Source: Pseudonocardia kunmingensis (GTDB lineage Bacteria; Actinomycetota; Actinomycetes; Mycobacteriales; Pseudonocardiaceae). Taken from it: a stretch of DNA of 64,000 nt. The notes under the pieces were generated by a model that saw nothing but the letters and a program-made list of their open reading frames with translations, ran no database searches and was not told where the DNA came from. A program made the translations under genes and the position numbers. Each line of letters opens with the position of its first letter. The stretch's first letter is position 1. Where the stretch lies: the NCBI RefSeq assembly GCF_006716445.1, contig NZ_VFPA01000008.1, positions 1-64,000 on the forward strand, given 5' to 3'. Of this stretch, positions 62,681-64,000 are shown in pieces.

Positions 62681-63900
62681 CGGGCGTCCTTCACGACGGC
62701 GCCGTTCTGCACGACCAGCGCGACGGCCGACCGGTCGGCGAACAGCTTCGGGTCGTCGAGCGGGTTGCCGCGGAAGGCGACGAGGTCGGCGCGCTTGCCG
62801 GCCTCGACCGTGCCGACGTCGGCGCCGATGCCGAGGATGTCGGCGTTGACCCGCGTGGCCGAGACCAGCGCGTCCATCGGCGTCTCGATCTCCGAGCGCA
62901 GCAGGAGCTCGCGGCCGCGGCCGTCCTGCTTCGGGCCGATGAGGTCGGAGCCGGACCCGATCCGCACGCCGGCTGCGCGGGAGGCGTGGATGGCGTCGAT
63001 CTGGCCCTGCAGCGCGACGCCCACGCGGTCGGCGATGTTCGCCGGCAACCCGGCCTCGGCCGCGTCGTCGAGCAGGGCGTGCACGACGGCCAGCGTGGGC
63101 ACGTGCGCGACGTCGTGCTCGGCCATCAGGGCCGCGGTCTCCTCGTCGATCTGCGAGCCGTGCTCGACGCAGCGGACCCCGGCGGCGACGGCGTTGCGGA
63201 TGCCGGCGTTGTTGTGGGCGTGCACGGTGACGTAGGTGCCGCGCGCGGTGGCCTCGGCCACCGCGGCCGAGATCTCGGCGACGTCGAACTGGGTGTCGGT
63301 GAGCTTGTCGTGCCGGGACACGACGCCGCCGGTGACGCACAGCTTGAGGAACTCGGCACCGCGGCGGAACGCCTCCCGGGCGTTGCGGCGCATCTCGTCG
63401 GGGCCGTCGCAGAGCATGGACATCGAGCGCAGCCCGGGGATGTGGTGGTCGGTCCAGTCGGCGGTCGGCTCCCACTCCGAGGCCATGTGGCCGTGCCCGC
63501 CGGTCTGGCAGAGCACCGGGCCGCACTGCAGGATCCGCGGCCCGGGGACTTTGCCCTTCGCGACGACGCCGGCGAGCCCGCCGTCGATGCCGCCGGTGTC
63601 GCGCACGGTGGTGAACCCGGCGTCGAGGGTCTGGCGGCAGTTCTCGAACATGTCCGCCGCGAGCTCGGCCACGGACAGCCCGCGCGTGAGGCTGGCCTCG
63701 ATCGGGCTGGAGAGCCCGAAGTGGACGTGGGCGTCGATGAGGCCCGGGGTGATCGTCAGGCCGGAGCAGTCGAGGACCTCCGCGCCGGCCGGCGGCGTTC
63801 CGTCCAGCTCCACGATCCGGCCGTCCTCGACGAGCACCGTCCGGTCGGGCTGCGGATCGCTCCCCGTGCCGTCGACGACGGTGCCACCGCTCAACCACAT
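62677..63900 (-). CDS. Metal-dependent amidohydrolase (imidazolonepropionase/prolidase-like)
   Basis: This 407-aa amidohydrolase-superfamily enzyme has the metal-binding HVH of GLIDAHVHFG, the bridging-Lys region FLKLCVTGG, later VHAHNN and VEHGS histidines, and the SGSDL aspartate. Relatives are dipeptidases of the X-Pro type or carboxypeptidases. The gene is the first of a coupled pair with the prolyl oligopeptidase: together they would degrade proline-containing peptides. No signal peptide is seen. Confidence 0.9.
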   Translation of the reverse strand: MWLSGGTVVDGTGSDPQPDRTVLVEDGRIVELDGTPPAGAEVLDCSGLTITPGLIDAHVHFGLSSPIEASLTRGLSVAELAADMFENCRQTLDAGFTTVRDTGGIDGGLAGVVAKGKVPGPRILQCGPVLCQTGGHGHMASEWEPTADWTDHHIPGLRSMSMLCDGPDEMRRNAREAFRRGAEFLKLCVTGGVVSRHDKLTDTQFDVAEISAAVAEATARGTYVTVHAHNNAGIRNAVAAGVRCVEHGSQIDEETAALMAEHDVAHVPTLAVVHALLDDAAEAGLPANIADRVGVALQGQIDAIHASRAAGVRIGSGSDLIGPKQDGRGRELLLRSEIETPMDALVSATRVNADILGIGADVGTVEAGKRADLVAFRGNPLDDPKLFADRSAVALVVQNGAVVKDAR

Positions 63901-63926
63901 GCTGGTCCCCTCTCGCTCGGACTGGA

Positions 63927-64000
63927 ATGCCAGAACCCGCCCGCGATGCCCTCGCGGCTCGGTCCGGAGCTGCCGTGCAGGACGACGTCGGACCTGGACT
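63927..64000 (+). other. Possible start of a divergent gene, cut by the window end
   Basis: From ATG 63927 the plus strand is open to the window end, beginning MPEPARDALAARS. The ribosome site is poor and only 24 codons are visible. Nothing can be said about its function, and it may not be a gene. Confidence 0.2.

Noticed and set aside
59780-63235. 1,151-codon plus-strand open frame
   Set aside because: It starts out of frame inside the MHS transporter and continues antisense through the protease and amidohydrolase, which both have clear catalytic motifs; it is a GC-driven shadow.
1-64000. CRISPR arrays, rRNA, intact insertion sequences
   Set aside because: No regularly spaced repeats, no rRNA-like blocks and no transposase reading frame were seen, despite several deletion scars.

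Overview
This window is one continuous stretch of very GC-rich DNA with actinobacterial gene content: huge LuxR/LAL and SARP/AfsR-type regulators, an F420-type LLM oxidoreductase, a MmyB-type XRE regulator, a CtpI-like P-type ATPase, and GTG starts with GGAGG-type ribosome sites. The mix of alcohol/aldehyde, CoA-ester and peptide catabolism with several decaying genes suggests an accessory region of a soil actinomycete. A Pseudonocardiales member is the best guess, but the sequence alone does not prove it.

Layout. 1-5.6 kb: 3' part of a giant P-type ATPase, a small membrane protein, a soluble Ser/Thr kinase, a DUF2267-type protein and a Cys-rich protein. 5.7-15.7 kb: a decay zone. It holds a 5'-truncated FAD monooxygenase head to head with an AfsR-like regulator, a HIT protein, an internally deleted GH13 gene overlapping an amidase, a TPR remnant, an unknown 172-aa protein, a secreted trypsin-like protease and an alpha/beta-hydrolase remnant. 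15.7-37 kb: alcohol/aldehyde island. Three paralogous LAL regulators surround a zinc alcohol dehydrogenase. They are followed by an aldehyde dehydrogenase/MFS pair, an aldo-keto reductase, a GDSL hydrolase, an XRE regulator with SDR remnants beside it, a PaoABC-like molybdo-aldehyde oxidase operon whose large subunit is frameshifted, and an LLM oxidoreductase.

37-44 kb: an AfsR-like regulator divergent from a hemerythrin protein, a sortase remnant, and a sugar-acid module (FadR-type GntR regulator, enolase-superfamily dehydratase, GntP permease) with two matching palindromes over the divergent promoters. 44.3-56.4 kb: the most striking system. It is a tightly packed, apparently single transcription unit on the minus strand encoding a complete five-part Opp/Dpp ABC importer, two family III CoA-transferases, two acyl-CoA dehydrogenases, a crotonase and a TetR regulator. 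Its promoter carries a perfect 8-3-8 palindrome over the -10. It looks like import, CoA activation and beta-oxidation-like breakdown of an unidentified carboxylate. One CoA-transferase lacks the catalytic aspartate, which suggests a two-subunit enzyme. 56.6-64 kb: an amino-acid/peptide module with a DAO-type oxidase, a PucR regulator, an MHS-type MFS transporter, a prolyl-oligopeptidase-family protease and a metal-dependent amidohydrolase; the last two are translationally coupled.

Many long antisense reading frames are GC-driven shadows and were left out. No tRNA, rRNA, CRISPR array or intact insertion sequence was seen.
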